From positions 1 to 64,000 of the forward strand of contig NZ_JAIQZA010000001.1 in NCBI RefSeq assembly GCF_020164485.1: a stretch of 64,000 bases of DNA. Reading direction: 5' to 3'. The position numbers and the translations under genes were made by a program. The DNA comes from Salegentibacter tibetensis. GTDB lineage: Bacteria; Bacteroidota; Bacteroidia; Flavobacteriales; Flavobacteriaceae. Every line of letters begins with the position of its first letter. The first letter of the stretch is position 1. A model generated the notes under the pieces. The model did not search any database and was not told the DNA's origin. It saw only the letters and a list, made by a program, of their open reading frames with translations. Shown one piece after another: positions 46,095 to 54,606 of this stretch.

Positions 46095-46853
46095 ATGTTT
46101 CAAAAATTTCTTTTTTTATTCTTATTCTTTCCTGTTCTTGGACAGGCACAATTGGTGAATATTGAAACTAAACGCCTTCAAACCGATTCTACCCGATTTG
46201 TATTAGATGCCGATTTTGCTTTTAACCACTCAAACAACGACGGACTAACGGTAAATCAGTTAAACGGGACCCTAACCACCCAATTAAAATCTAAGGATTT
46301 CAAAAAGACCTATCTCTTTTTAGGAAATTACCGATTAATCGATGCAGATGAGGGAAATTTGCAAAATTCCTGGTTCCTCCATACACGCTTTAATTATAAA
46401 TTCAACACACAGTTAAGCTTTGAAGCCTTTTTGCAGGGTCAATACAACCAACTTTTGGTGGTGGAGCAAAGAAACCTTGTAGGTGCTGGGTTACGAATGA
46501 ATTGGGTAGACCGGGAAAATTTCACGGGTTACCTGGGAAACAGCTATATGTATGAAGTAGAATATAGTGATAGAGCCGGTACTACTGATTACAATCACCG
46601 CAATAGCACTTATTTTTCTGTATCCTATCTTTCAAAATCGAAAAAGTTTTCTATAACCAATACCGTTTATTATCAGCCTCTTTATAAAAACCTGAAAGAT
46701 TACAGGATCCTGGAACAATTTCGCCTGGACATTCCCCTCGCGGCATGGTTTAAAGTCTTTATGATTTACGATTATTATTTTGACAGTAAGACTCCTTTAA
46801 ACACCAGGGAATATACATCGCAGTTACAGGTTGGGATAGGATTTAGTTTTTAA
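46095..46853 (+). CDS. DUF481-type outer-membrane protein
   Basis: 252 residues from the ATG at 46095. The signal peptide MFQKFLFLFLFFPVLGQAQ is followed by an amphipathic beta-rich sequence (LTTQLKSKDFKKTYLFLGNYRLI, VGAGLRMNWV) ending in QLQVGIGFSF with a terminal Phe. This pattern fits DUF481-like outer-membrane barrels; the function is unknown. It is transcribed alone. Confidence 0.75.
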   Translation: MFQKFLFLFLFFPVLGQAQLVNIETKRLQTDSTRFVLDADFAFNHSNNDGLTVNQLNGTLTTQLKSKDFKKTYLFLGNYRLIDADEGNLQNSWFLHTRFNYKFNTQLSFEAFLQGQYNQLLVVEQRNLVGAGLRMNWVDRENFTGYLGNSYMYEVEYSDRAGTTDYNHRNSTYFSVSYLSKSKKFSITNTVYYQPLYKNLKDYRILEQFRLDIPLAAWFKVFMIYDYYFDSKTPLNTREYTSQLQVGIGFSF

Positions 46854-46914
46854 AGATTGCCACGAGTGACAAGTATTTATTTATATAACTTCCTGCCTGA
46901 AAAACCATCCTAAA

Positions 46915-46972
46915 AACAAAAAACCGAACTGTTTTCACAATCCGGTTAATTCTATTGGCCTACTAGGGCTCC
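46915..46972 (-). repeat. Displaced copy of the tRNA-Gln 3' end and terminator
   Basis: TTGGCCTACTAGGGCTC (46955-46971) equals the acceptor and T-arm part of the tRNA-Gln at 47061. It is preceded by a diverged version of the same terminator hairpin (AACCG/CGGTT, 46922-46947). After the shared block the sequence is unrelated. The distance to the intact tRNA is only about 104 bases. Confidence 0.8.
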
Positions 46973-47020
46973 CTCGACAGCGCCTCCAGGCTTCTCGCCG
47001 TAAAAACTTCCGTATAATAA

Positions 47021-47050
47021 AAAAACCGAATTCTTTTCAGAATTCGGTTT
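47021..47050 (-). terminator. Terminator of tRNA-Gln
   Basis: On the minus strand AAACCGAATT/AATTCGGTTT is followed by a T-run just after the tRNA 3' end. Confidence 0.85.
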
Positions 47051-47060
47051 CACATTTTAG

Positions 47061-47133
47061 TTGGCCTACTAGGGCTCGAACCTAGACTCTTCTGGACCAA
47101 AACCAGACGTGTTGCCAGTTACACCATAGGCCA
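47061..47133 (-). tRNA. tRNA-Gln (TTG)
   Basis: Minus-strand cloverleaf of 73 bases. The acceptor stem TGGCCTA pairs with TAGGCCA. The anticodon loop TTTTGGT carries TTG between TCTGG and CCAGA. The T-loop contains TTCGAGC. CCA is not encoded. Confidence 0.95.
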
Positions 47134-47317
47134 TTGCTGTAATGCGGATGCAAATTTAAAACAAACTTTCTATTGCGCAAACTTTTTCTGTAAAAAATAA
47201 AACCAATTTTTCCTGAAGCCTATTTTCGCCGAAATATCTATTAAAATTAGAGTCCTGAAACAGCTTTATTTTCAGTCTTATCAGAAAATATTCTGTTTTA
47301 AAGTCCGTTACTGAACT

Positions 47318-47427
47318 ACCTCGGGCTAAGCCCCTAGAGGCATTAATGAAAAAATATCTTGACTTCAAGGCAAGCCCGCTTGAATGATTCGGGCAAGCCT
47401 CGAAGCATTTAAATCTCGATTATCGAG
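47318..47427 (+). repeat. Three-hairpin dispersed repeat, copy C (diverged)
   Basis: About 110 bases in the orientation of copy A. The middle block GCCCGCTTGAATGATTCGGG is almost the same. The stems are kept with changed bases: CCTC/GAGG first, GCTTG/CAAGC where copies A and B have GCCTG/CAGGC, and CTCGA/TCGAG where they have CCCTC/GAGGG. It ends about 53 bases before the DUF2723 gene. Confidence 0.8.
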
Positions 47428-47480
47428 CATTCATAATTTTATTATTAAATTCGCCACATAAGACTCAACATCACGCGCAA

Positions 47481-50400
47481 ATGACAGATTTTAGCTTTAG
47501 GAAGTGGAATAAAATATTAGGATGGCTGGTATTTTTAATTGCACTCACTACTTATACCCTCACCTTAGAACCCACAGCAAGTTTTTGGGATGCAGGAGAA
47601 TACATTTCAACTTCCGCAAATCTTGAAGTAGGACACCCACCGGGAGCGCCAATGTATCAAATGCTTGGAGCATTCTTTTCAACTTTTGCGCCAGATAAAT
47701 CGCAAGTTGCACTTATGGTTAACTTCATGTCTGGAGCCGCCAGTGCTTTTGCAGTTTTATTTATGTTCTGGTCTATAAGTATACTGGTTTTAAAGGTTGC
47801 CGGGCCTGTTGAAAAACTAAAACCCGCTAATAAAATAGCCGTTTTGGGTAGCGCCCTGGTTGGGTCTTTAGCATTTACTTTCACCGATAGTTTCTGGTTT
47901 AGTGCCGTTGAAGCCGAAGTTTACGCAATGGCCGCCTGTCTTATGGCGCTTATGTTCTATTTAGGTTTACTTTGGGAACGCGATATGTTTAAGCCAAGAG
48001 GTAATCGTTGGCTGATACTTATTTCGCTGGTTGTAGGCCTTTCTTTTGGAGTTCATTTCATGGGGTTGCTTACCATTCCTGCTATCGGGTTTTTATACTT
48101 CTTTAAAAATTATAAAAAGGTTACGGTCAAGAATTTTATTGTTGCCAATATTGTTGTGGTGGCTGTTTTGATGTTTATTTTCAAGTTACTTCTGCCCTAC
48201 ACGCTTACTTTCTTTGCTGCTTCTGAATTGTTCTTTACCAATTCGCTGGGGCTACCATTCAATACCGGTACAATAATCGCACTTTTAGTGATCGTGGCGG
48301 CTTTCTACTTCGGAATAAACTACACCCGAAAGAAAGATTATTTTCAGCTAAATACTTTATTCCTGTGCATTCTTTTTATCCTCATCGGGTTTTCAAGCTG
48401 GGTAATGCTCCCTATAAGATCTAACGCACCCACGGTAATAAATGAGAACAGTCCCGATAATGCCCGTGAATTATTAGCTTATTATAACCGGGAACAATAC
48501 GGGGAAACACATTTATTTTACGGCCCTCAGTTTTCTGAAGTGTATGCAGGTTTAGATGAAGACAATCCCTATACCGATGCTAAACCTAAATATGAAAAAG
48601 ACGAGGAAGCCGGGAAATATATTATTGTAAACGACTATAAAAATGCAAAACAAAACCTGGACGATTCCCATAAGGGATTCTTACCTAGGCTTTGGAGTTC
48701 CCAGCACGCAGCCAATTATATGGATTTCACCGGCCCGTTGGATTTCACTATAAAACAGGAATACCAGGGTGAAGAAAGATTAGTAAGTGCGGTAAACGAA
48801 TTTCAAAACAGGTATGCTCAGGGAGAACTGGATAATACCGATTATCACAGCTTTTTAAGGCAATTTGGAGATTATCTAAATATAGAAAAACCATCTTTCG
48901 CTTCTAATATTTCTTATTTATTGGAGTACCAGATTGGATATATGTATTGGCGCTATTTTATGTGGAATTTTGTAGGACGCCAGGACGATAATCAGGGAAA
49001 ATATACCGATACGCACGGAAACTGGCTTAGCGGTATCAAGTTTATAGACGAGATGCATATTGGTCCGCAAGACAATCTCCCAAGCGATGTTAAAAATAAT
49101 AAAGCCCGAAACACCTATTATTTTCTGCCTTTAATTCTAGGCTTAATCGGACTCGTTTTTCATTTTAAACGCGATAAGAATAATTTCTGGGTCTTAATCG
49201 TGTTTTTCCTCTTTACGGGAATCGCCCTGAAAATATACCTGAACGAAAGGCCTTTCGAGCCCCGGGAACGGGATTATGCATTAGTTGGATCTTTCTATGT
49301 ATTTGCGATCTGGATTGGCTTCGGAGCTTACGCCCTCTTTGACTGGGCCAAAAAATTCCTAAAACCAAAACTCGCAGCACCAATAGTAATTGCTGCTTCA
49401 ATTTTAGCGGTTCCGGTACTTTTAGCTTCAGAAAACTGGGACGACCACGACCGGAGCGGAAGGGATTCTACCCTTACTATGGCAAAAATGTACCTGGATT
49501 CTGTAGACAAAAACGGTATTATATTCACCATTGGTGACAATGACACTTTCGCGCTATGGTATGTGCAGCAAATTGAACGCTACCGAACCGATGTAAGGGT
49601 AGTAAATACAAGCCTTTTTGCAACCGACTGGTATATAGACCAGATGAAGCGAAAAGCTTTTGATAGCGACCCAATTCCGTCTCAATTTGAGAACGAAGAT
49701 TACAACGGCGTCAACGATGCGGTTTTTGCGAGAGAAGTCACCAAAGATACGCTCCCTATAAAAACCTGGTTGAATTATATTCAAAACAATGATCCAAGAA
49801 CCAAAGCTGAGCTGCAAAGCGGCCAGATGATAAGCACTTTTCCTTCCAAAAACATCAGTATTCCGGTAGATAAGGAGACGGTTATAGCAAATGGGATCGT
49901 AGATGAACGTTTTGCCGATCAAATTGTAGATGAAATTGTGATCAACATAGATTCTCAGGTTATTTATAAGAATACACTACTGATGCTGGATCTTCTGGGT
50001 AATAATAACTGGGAAAGACCAATTTATTTTTCTGGCGGAAGCTTTAACGATGAAGATTTCCTTTGGATGAAGGAATATCTTCAGCTTGAAGGTGTGGCCT
50101 ACAAACTGGTGCCTATAAAAACTCCAGTAGATCCCAGAAACCCTTACGATATGGGTCGTATCAATACCGACAAGATGTACGATATTGTAATGAACTGGGA
50201 TTGGGGTAATATGGGATCAGACGATATTTATCACGATACCGAAACGCGTAGAAATTCAATTACCTACAGGAGCAACCTGGCCAGACTTGTAGAAAGCCTG
50301 TTAAACGAACAGGACACCACCCGTGCTAAAGAAGTTCTTGATCTGGCTATGGAAAATATGCCTGTAGAGCATTACAAATATTACGCACTGTTAGAACCTT

Positions 50401-50783
50401 ATGTTAGCGGTTATTATGAAGTCGGAGAACCCGAAAAAGCCAGGGAACTCTGGGAGAAAATCGCGACTAATTACCAGGAATATTTAGAATATTACAGCAG
50501 TTGGGATATAGACCGGCAGTATCGCAATTTCAATGAAATTGTATCAAATATTGAACGCTACCGTGCACTGGTAGATTTATTAGTAGTGCATCAGGACGAA
50601 GAAATCCTCAAGGAAAAAGCCGATGAGTTTAATGAACACCTGGAAATGTTCCGCCATTTTTATGGTGAGGAAGAAGAAATAACTCCGACAGATCCTCAAG
50701 AAACACTACTTGAAGAAGGAGTGAACCCGGAACTAAATCAGGGCAGCAATTCGCTTAGAATAGATTCTTCAGAAGAAAACTAA
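47481..50783 (+). CDS. DUF2723 / GT117 family membrane glycosyltransferase
   Basis: 1100 residues. The N-terminal part has a dozen or so membrane segments and begins with FLIALTTYTLTLEPTASFWD and EVGHPPGAPMYQMLG, the DUF2723 signature with its luminal acidic residue. The C-terminal part (about 650-1100) is hydrophilic, with helical repeats. Related proteins (GT117) have been connected with protein O-glycosylation in Bacteroidetes, probably using a lipid-linked mannose-type donor at the inner membrane; the substrate here is not known. It stands alone and is closed by a terminator. Confidence 0.88.
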   Translation: MTDFSFRKWNKILGWLVFLIALTTYTLTLEPTASFWDAGEYISTSANLEVGHPPGAPMYQMLGAFFSTFAPDKSQVALMVNFMSGAASAFAVLFMFWSISILVLKVAGPVEKLKPANKIAVLGSALVGSLAFTFTDSFWFSAVEAEVYAMAACLMALMFYLGLLWERDMFKPRGNRWLILISLVVGLSFGVHFMGLLTIPAIGFLYFFKNYKKVTVKNFIVANIVVVAVLMFIFKLLLPYTLTFFAASELFFTNSLGLPFNTGTIIALLVIVAAFYFGINYTRKKDYFQLNTLFLCILFILIGFSSWVMLPIRSNAPTVINENSPDNARELLAYYNREQYGETHLFYGPQFSEVYAGLDEDNPYTDAKPKYEKDEEAGKYIIVNDYKNAKQNLDDSHKGFLPRLWSSQHAANYMDFTGPLDFTIKQEYQGEERLVSAVNEFQNRYAQGELDNTDYHSFLRQFGDYLNIEKPSFASNISYLLEYQIGYMYWRYFMWNFVGRQDDNQGKYTDTHGNWLSGIKFIDEMHIGPQDNLPSDVKNNKARNTYYFLPLILGLIGLVFHFKRDKNNFWVLIVFFLFTGIALKIYLNERPFEPRERDYALVGSFYVFAIWIGFGAYALFDWAKKFLKPKLAAPIVIAASILAVPVLLASENWDDHDRSGRDSTLTMAKMYLDSVDKNGIIFTIGDNDTFALWYVQQIERYRTDVRVVNTSLFATDWYIDQMKRKAFDSDPIPSQFENEDYNGVNDAVFAREVTKDTLPIKTWLNYIQNNDPRTKAELQSGQMISTFPSKNISIPVDKETVIANGIVDERFADQIVDEIVINIDSQVIYKNTLLMLDLLGNNNWERPIYFSGGSFNDEDFLWMKEYLQLEGVAYKLVPIKTPVDPRNPYDMGRINTDKMYDIVMNWDWGNMGSDDIYHDTETRRNSITYRSNLARLVESLLNEQDTTRAKEVLDLAMENMPVEHYKYYALLEPYVSGYYEVGEPEKARELWEKIATNYQEYLEYYSSWDIDRQYRNFNEIVSNIERYRALVDLLVVHQDEEILKEKADEFNEHLEMFRHFYGEEEEITPTDPQETLLEEGVNPELNQGSNSLRIDSSEEN

Positions 50784-50802
50784 TTGAACTTACTAAGAAA
50801 GA

Positions 50803-50836
50803 TGCCTGCAAGGTTTAAAATCTTGCGGGTTTACTT
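50803..50836 (+). terminator. Terminator after the DUF2723 gene
   Basis: The stem CCTGCAAG/CTTGCGGG is followed by a T-rich stretch, about 20 bases after the stop. Confidence 0.65.
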
Positions 50837-50938
50837 CTTATTCAAAACGGAGTCGCAAAAAATCTTCCAGAAATACTAGAATCTGCTACTTTTAAAAAAC
50901 ACCTGGACTCCACTCTCTGCTGAAATAGCTCATTTCCT

Positions 50939-51634
50939 ATGAACCGGTTTTTTATAAAATACCCTTCAATCTTAAGAAAACTCTACCCAAACCGAATTAC
51001 ACGGCTCGAGGAAGAAAAAAGTATTTACCTAACTTTTGATGATGGCCCTGTTCCCCAAATCACGCCCTGGGTTTTAGCTGAACTAAAGAAATATGATGCA
51101 AAGGCCACTTTCTTTTGTATAGGTGATAATATCAGGAAAAACCCTGAAACATTTCAGCAACTAATAAAGGAAAGCCATAGCATAGGGAATCATACCTTTA
51201 ATCATTTAAACGGCTGGAAAAACAAAACCGATGTGTATGTTGAGAATGTACTTAAGGCAGAAGAAATAATTTTAGAAATAAGAAAAGAGTGCAGGAGGAA
51301 TAGAGATAAAATGCAAGAATCAAGAATCAAGAATCAAGATATTACAAAAGCAAACCTGAAACTCTTCCGCCCCCCTTACGGGAAAATCAAAAATTCACAG
51401 GCCTCAGAACTTATAGAACTGGATTATAAAATTGTAATGTGGGATGTATTAAGCGGGGATTTTGATTCCCGGATTTCTGAAGAAAACTGTTTTAAAAACG
51501 TGATAAAAAATGCTTCAGCAGGAAGCACCATTGTTTTTCACGATAGTCAGAAAGCCTTTAAAAATTTAAACTATACATTACCAAAAGTTCTGGAATATTA
51601 TGCTGAAAAGGGATTCAGCTTTAAGGCACTTTAA
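50939..51634 (+). CDS. Polysaccharide deacetylase family protein (CE4)
   Basis: 231 residues with the NodB-type fold: TFDDGP at 32-37 (catalytic Asp pair), GNHTFNHLNG (metal-binding His pair) and RPPYGK. Substrates of the family include chitooligosaccharides and peptidoglycan. Between the second and third motif is an extra basic stretch of roughly 20 residues, encoded in part by a three-copy 7-base repeat (51314-51339). There is no signal peptide. Its TAA overlaps the stop of the convergent thioredoxin-like gene. Confidence 0.87.
   Translation: MNRFFIKYPSILRKLYPNRITRLEEEKSIYLTFDDGPVPQITPWVLAELKKYDAKATFFCIGDNIRKNPETFQQLIKESHSIGNHTFNHLNGWKNKTDVYVENVLKAEEIILEIRKECRRNRDKMQESRIKNQDITKANLKLFRPPYGKIKNSQASELIELDYKIVMWDVLSGDFDSRISEENCFKNVIKNASAGSTIVFHDSQKAFKNLNYTLPKVLEYYAEKGFSFKAL
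51314..51339 (+). repeat. Tandem 7-base repeat (CAAGAAT)3 inside the deacetylase gene
   Basis: CAAGAAT occurs three times in a row, followed by CAAGA. The unit is not a multiple of three, so gain or loss of a unit would shift the reading frame. Confidence 0.85.
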
Positions 51635-51927
51635 ACATATTCTTTAAGAATACCTACCAGCGTTGAAGCATCCTGTTCGCCACTTTGACGCCATTTCATT
51701 TCACCGGATTTATAGATCATAAGGGTTGGCAAGGCTTTTACCCTAAGAGCCTCGGCGAGTTGGGAATTTTTATCTACATCAATTTTAATCACTTTCGCCT
51801 TATTACCCATAGAAGCGGCAACTTCGCGTAAAACCGGATTCATAGCCTTTGAATCCTCGTTCCATTCGGTATAAAAATCCAACAACACCGGAATATTGAG
51901 ATCTATTAATTCACCAAATTTTGACAT
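51631..51927 (-). CDS. Thioredoxin-fold protein without active-site cysteines
   Basis: 98 residues with the thioredoxin pattern (VLLDFYTEWNEDSKAMNPVLREVA, then IDVDKNSQLAEALRVKALPTLMIYKSGE), including the cis-Pro region. The CxxC site is replaced by WNEDS, and there is no cysteine at all in the protein. It cannot act as a dithiol reductase; a binding or chaperone role is possible. Its stop overlaps that of the deacetylase. Confidence 0.85.
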   Translation of the reverse strand: MSKFGELIDLNIPVLLDFYTEWNEDSKAMNPVLREVAASMGNKAKVIKIDVDKNSQLAEALRVKALPTLMIYKSGEMKWRQSGEQDASTLVGILKEYV

Positions 51928-52055
51928 GTAGTTTTTCTTTAAAATTCAATTTTATACCTCAACCTGACTTACTAAAGTGAGACTTGATATACATAAGTTC
52001 ACTTCATAATTTTCTCCGGAGAAATCACTAACTCAAATATAGTAAATTCTGCAGA

Positions 52056-53282
52056 TTATGCCGGTTTTGAGCCTTTTTTGAGTTCAATCACACTTATCTC
52101 GGGCCAAATCCCCACTCTTCCGGGAAAAGCCAAATAGCCAAATCCGCGGTTTACATTAATATAACGTCCAAATTCCTCATATATTCCTGCCCAGTTTTCG
52201 TAACGGTATTGTACGGGGCTCCATTTAAACCACCCGGGAATTTCAATGCCAAACTGCATCCCGTGAGTATGCCCACTAAGCGTTAAATGATAGTTCTTTT
52301 TATCTTTCTTTATCTTTTCCTGCCAGTATGAAGGATCGTGACTTAGCAATACTTTAAAATCCTTTTCACTTAGCCCATTCCCGGCTTTATCGAGATCACC
52401 TTCTTTTTTAAATCCGCCGGCACCCCAATTCTCAACACCTACTAAAGCGATCCTTTCCCCATTTCGCTCAATAATTTTATGCTCATTAAGCAAAAGTTTC
52501 CAGCCCATTTTGGCATGGGTTTCCTTTAAAGTATCCAGGTTTTGTTTTTTTTCTTCAGAAGTACTCCAATCTTTATAATCTCCGTAATCGTGATTTCCCA
52601 ATATGGAGTAAACTCCGTCTTTTGCCTTAATTTCCCCAAACATTTCTTTCCAGGGTTCCATTTCTGAAGCTTCATTATTTACAAGATCCCCCGTAAAAAC
52701 AACCATATCGCTTTCCTGCTCATTAAGCAGGTCTATACCATATTTTATCTTGTTTTTATTATCGAAACTCCCACTGTGAACGTCACTTATCTGGCTGAGA
52801 CGGTAACCATCAAAAGCATCGGGCAGATCTTCAAAATAAAGCGTATAATTGAGCACTCTAAAATTGTACTTTCCCTGGTACATTCCGTATAAAACCGAAG
52901 CCAGAGGAATAGCTGCAATACCCATTGCTAACTGACTTAAAAATTTTCTACGCGATGGCAGGGAAAAACTATCTTCTGAAGAAAACAATTTTTCAAAGCC
53001 TCCTACTCCTAATCTAAACATGTCTTCCCCGAACATCATTAAAGTTAGAAATAGTTTAAAAAGCATTACCGAGAGCAAAAACCCAAAAGCATAGCCCCGT
53101 GCCCCGGTAAGTACACTACCTTCAACCGGTGTTAACCACTGATACAAAAAATTTCCCAGGACCGCTGCGGTGACTAAAAAATATACAATCACCACCCAAT
53201 AGTTTCGGGTTAGTGTTTTTAAAGCCTGGTAGGCATAAATTTCTATGAAAAGAAAAAAAACTATGAATATAATCCAACGCAT
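52056..53282 (-). CDS. Membrane-anchored metallophosphoesterase
   Basis: 408 residues from the ATG at 53282 (a TTG at 53288 would add two). About three to four N-terminal membrane segments (within 1-135) are followed by a calcineurin-like phosphoesterase domain. Its motifs are ISDVHSG, FTGDLVNNE, LGNHDYGDY and LSGHTHGMQFG. It resembles YkuE/YaeI-type enzymes, which act on phospholipid precursors or similar phosphodiesters near the membrane; the exact substrate is unknown. It is transcribed alone. Confidence 0.88.
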   Translation of the reverse strand: MRWIIFIVFFLFIEIYAYQALKTLTRNYWVVIVYFLVTAAVLGNFLYQWLTPVEGSVLTGARGYAFGFLLSVMLFKLFLTLMMFGEDMFRLGVGGFEKLFSSEDSFSLPSRRKFLSQLAMGIAAIPLASVLYGMYQGKYNFRVLNYTLYFEDLPDAFDGYRLSQISDVHSGSFDNKNKIKYGIDLLNEQESDMVVFTGDLVNNEASEMEPWKEMFGEIKAKDGVYSILGNHDYGDYKDWSTSEEKKQNLDTLKETHAKMGWKLLLNEHKIIERNGERIALVGVENWGAGGFKKEGDLDKAGNGLSEKDFKVLLSHDPSYWQEKIKKDKKNYHLTLSGHTHGMQFGIEIPGWFKWSPVQYRYENWAGIYEEFGRYINVNRGFGYLAFPGRVGIWPEISVIELKKGSKPA

Positions 53283-53485
53283 GAGCAAGCTAAATTTTTT
53301 GCGAATATACTTTTAATCATAACTTTATAAATTTCGTTTAGGTTTAATTTAACGCCTGTGTTAGACTTAAAACTTATGACTTTTCGCTCCTAAATAGTGC
53401 CAGAGATGTTGTTGAGCTATAAAATTTGACTATACCGGTAATAAGAAGTATTTTTAAAGATTTTTGAACAGATATTAAATTTAAA

Positions 53486-54457
53486 ATGAAACGAAGAAAT
53501 TTTATTAAAGCTACCGGAATAGCAGGAGCAGGTGCCGGGCTTCTCCCAGGAACCCTAAATTTAAATGCTGCTACTTTTAGAAAAGAAGGAAAAACTACGC
53601 CTATTTGTATAGCCACCTGGAACTTTCCCAATGCCAGCATCAGGGCCGGTGAAATGCTTGAGCAGGGCGCGACTGCGCTGGATGCAGTTGAACAAGGAGT
53701 CATGGTTGAGGAGGCCAACCTTAAAAATACCACCGTGGGAAAGGGAGGCGCACCAGACAGAGAAGGAAATGTCACCCTGGACGCCTGTATTATGGCACCC
53801 AACGGAGACGCAGGAGCAGTAGTGTACTTAAAAAATAACACCCACGCAGTTTCAGTTGCTAGGAAGGTTATGGAAGAAACCCCGCATGTGATGCTCGCAG
53901 GAGAAGGCGCCGACCAGTTCGCCAGGCAACATGGTTTTGAACAGGAAAACCTCCTGACCCCCGAATCTGCAAAAGCCTATAAAGAATGGCTGAAAAATAA
54001 GGAATACAAACCTCTTATCAATATCGAAAATCACGATACCATAGGAATGCTTTGCCTGGATGAAAAAGGCGATATTGCCGGTGCTTGTACAACTTCAGGC
54101 CTATCTTATAAAATGAACGGACGCGTAGGCGATTCTCCTATTATTGGTGCAGGCTTATTTCTGGATAATGAAATAGGCGGCGCCGTTGGCACAGGAATGG
54201 GCGAAGCAATTATGAAAAGTGTAGGAAGTTTTCTTATTGTTGAATTAATGCGACAGGGCAAAAGCCCGCAGGAAGCCTGTGAAATAACTGTAAATCGAAT
54301 CGTTAAACAAAACCCCAATTATAAAGATTTCCAGGTGGCTTTCTTAGCTTTGGACAAAAATGGGGAAATAGGTTCCTATTGCCTTCATAAAGGCTATTCC
54401 TATGTGAAGTATAAGGACAACAAAAATACAAATATACCCAGCCAATATTATTTATAA
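53486..54457 (+). CDS. N4-(beta-N-acetylglucosaminyl)-L-asparaginase, Tat-exported
   Basis: 323-residue Ntn hydrolase of the glycosylasparaginase type, which splits the GlcNAc-Asn bond. The twin-arginine signal is KRRNFIKATGIAGAGAGLL. The autocleavage site is HDT-IGMLCLDEKG with catalytic Thr near 185. Later motifs are MNGRVGDSPIIGAG and GTGMGEAIMK. Periplasmic location and the following sugar transporter suggest use of N-glycans. It is distinct from the isoaspartyl peptidase at 4718, although both are in the same superfamily. Confidence 0.92.
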   Translation: MKRRNFIKATGIAGAGAGLLPGTLNLNAATFRKEGKTTPICIATWNFPNASIRAGEMLEQGATALDAVEQGVMVEEANLKNTTVGKGGAPDREGNVTLDACIMAPNGDAGAVVYLKNNTHAVSVARKVMEETPHVMLAGEGADQFARQHGFEQENLLTPESAKAYKEWLKNKEYKPLINIENHDTIGMLCLDEKGDIAGACTTSGLSYKMNGRVGDSPIIGAGLFLDNEIGGAVGTGMGEAIMKSVGSFLIVELMRQGKSPQEACEITVNRIVKQNPNYKDFQVAFLALDKNGEIGSYCLHKGYSYVKYKDNKNTNIPSQYYL

Positions 54458-54491
54458 TGCTTATCCGTTTAGAAACCTAAAAACAGTTTTT

Positions 54492-54550
54492 GTCACCCTG
54501 AGCGCAGTCGAAGGGTCAAACATAAACGTCTCGACTGCGCTCGACGTGAC
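54492..54550. repeat. Large inverted repeat of the GTCAC...GTGAC type
   Basis: GTCACCCTGAGCGCAGTCGA and its near-complement TCGACTGCGCTCGACGTGAC face each other across about 20 bases. The stem (GTCAC, GAGCGCAGTCGA) is nearly perfect. It is a double form of the GTCA-type repeat and may also act as a terminator of the glycosylasparaginase gene, although no T-run follows. Confidence 0.75.
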
Positions 54551-54606
54551 ACTTTATTTCAATTTTGCCTTTTGGGTCTCTTAGCGAGATATACAATTAT
54601 TTATGT

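Noticed and set aside
53374-53841. Minus-strand frame of 155 codons over the glycosylasparaginase
   Set aside because: It is the antisense shadow of a well-supported gene with a Tat signal and intact catalytic site.
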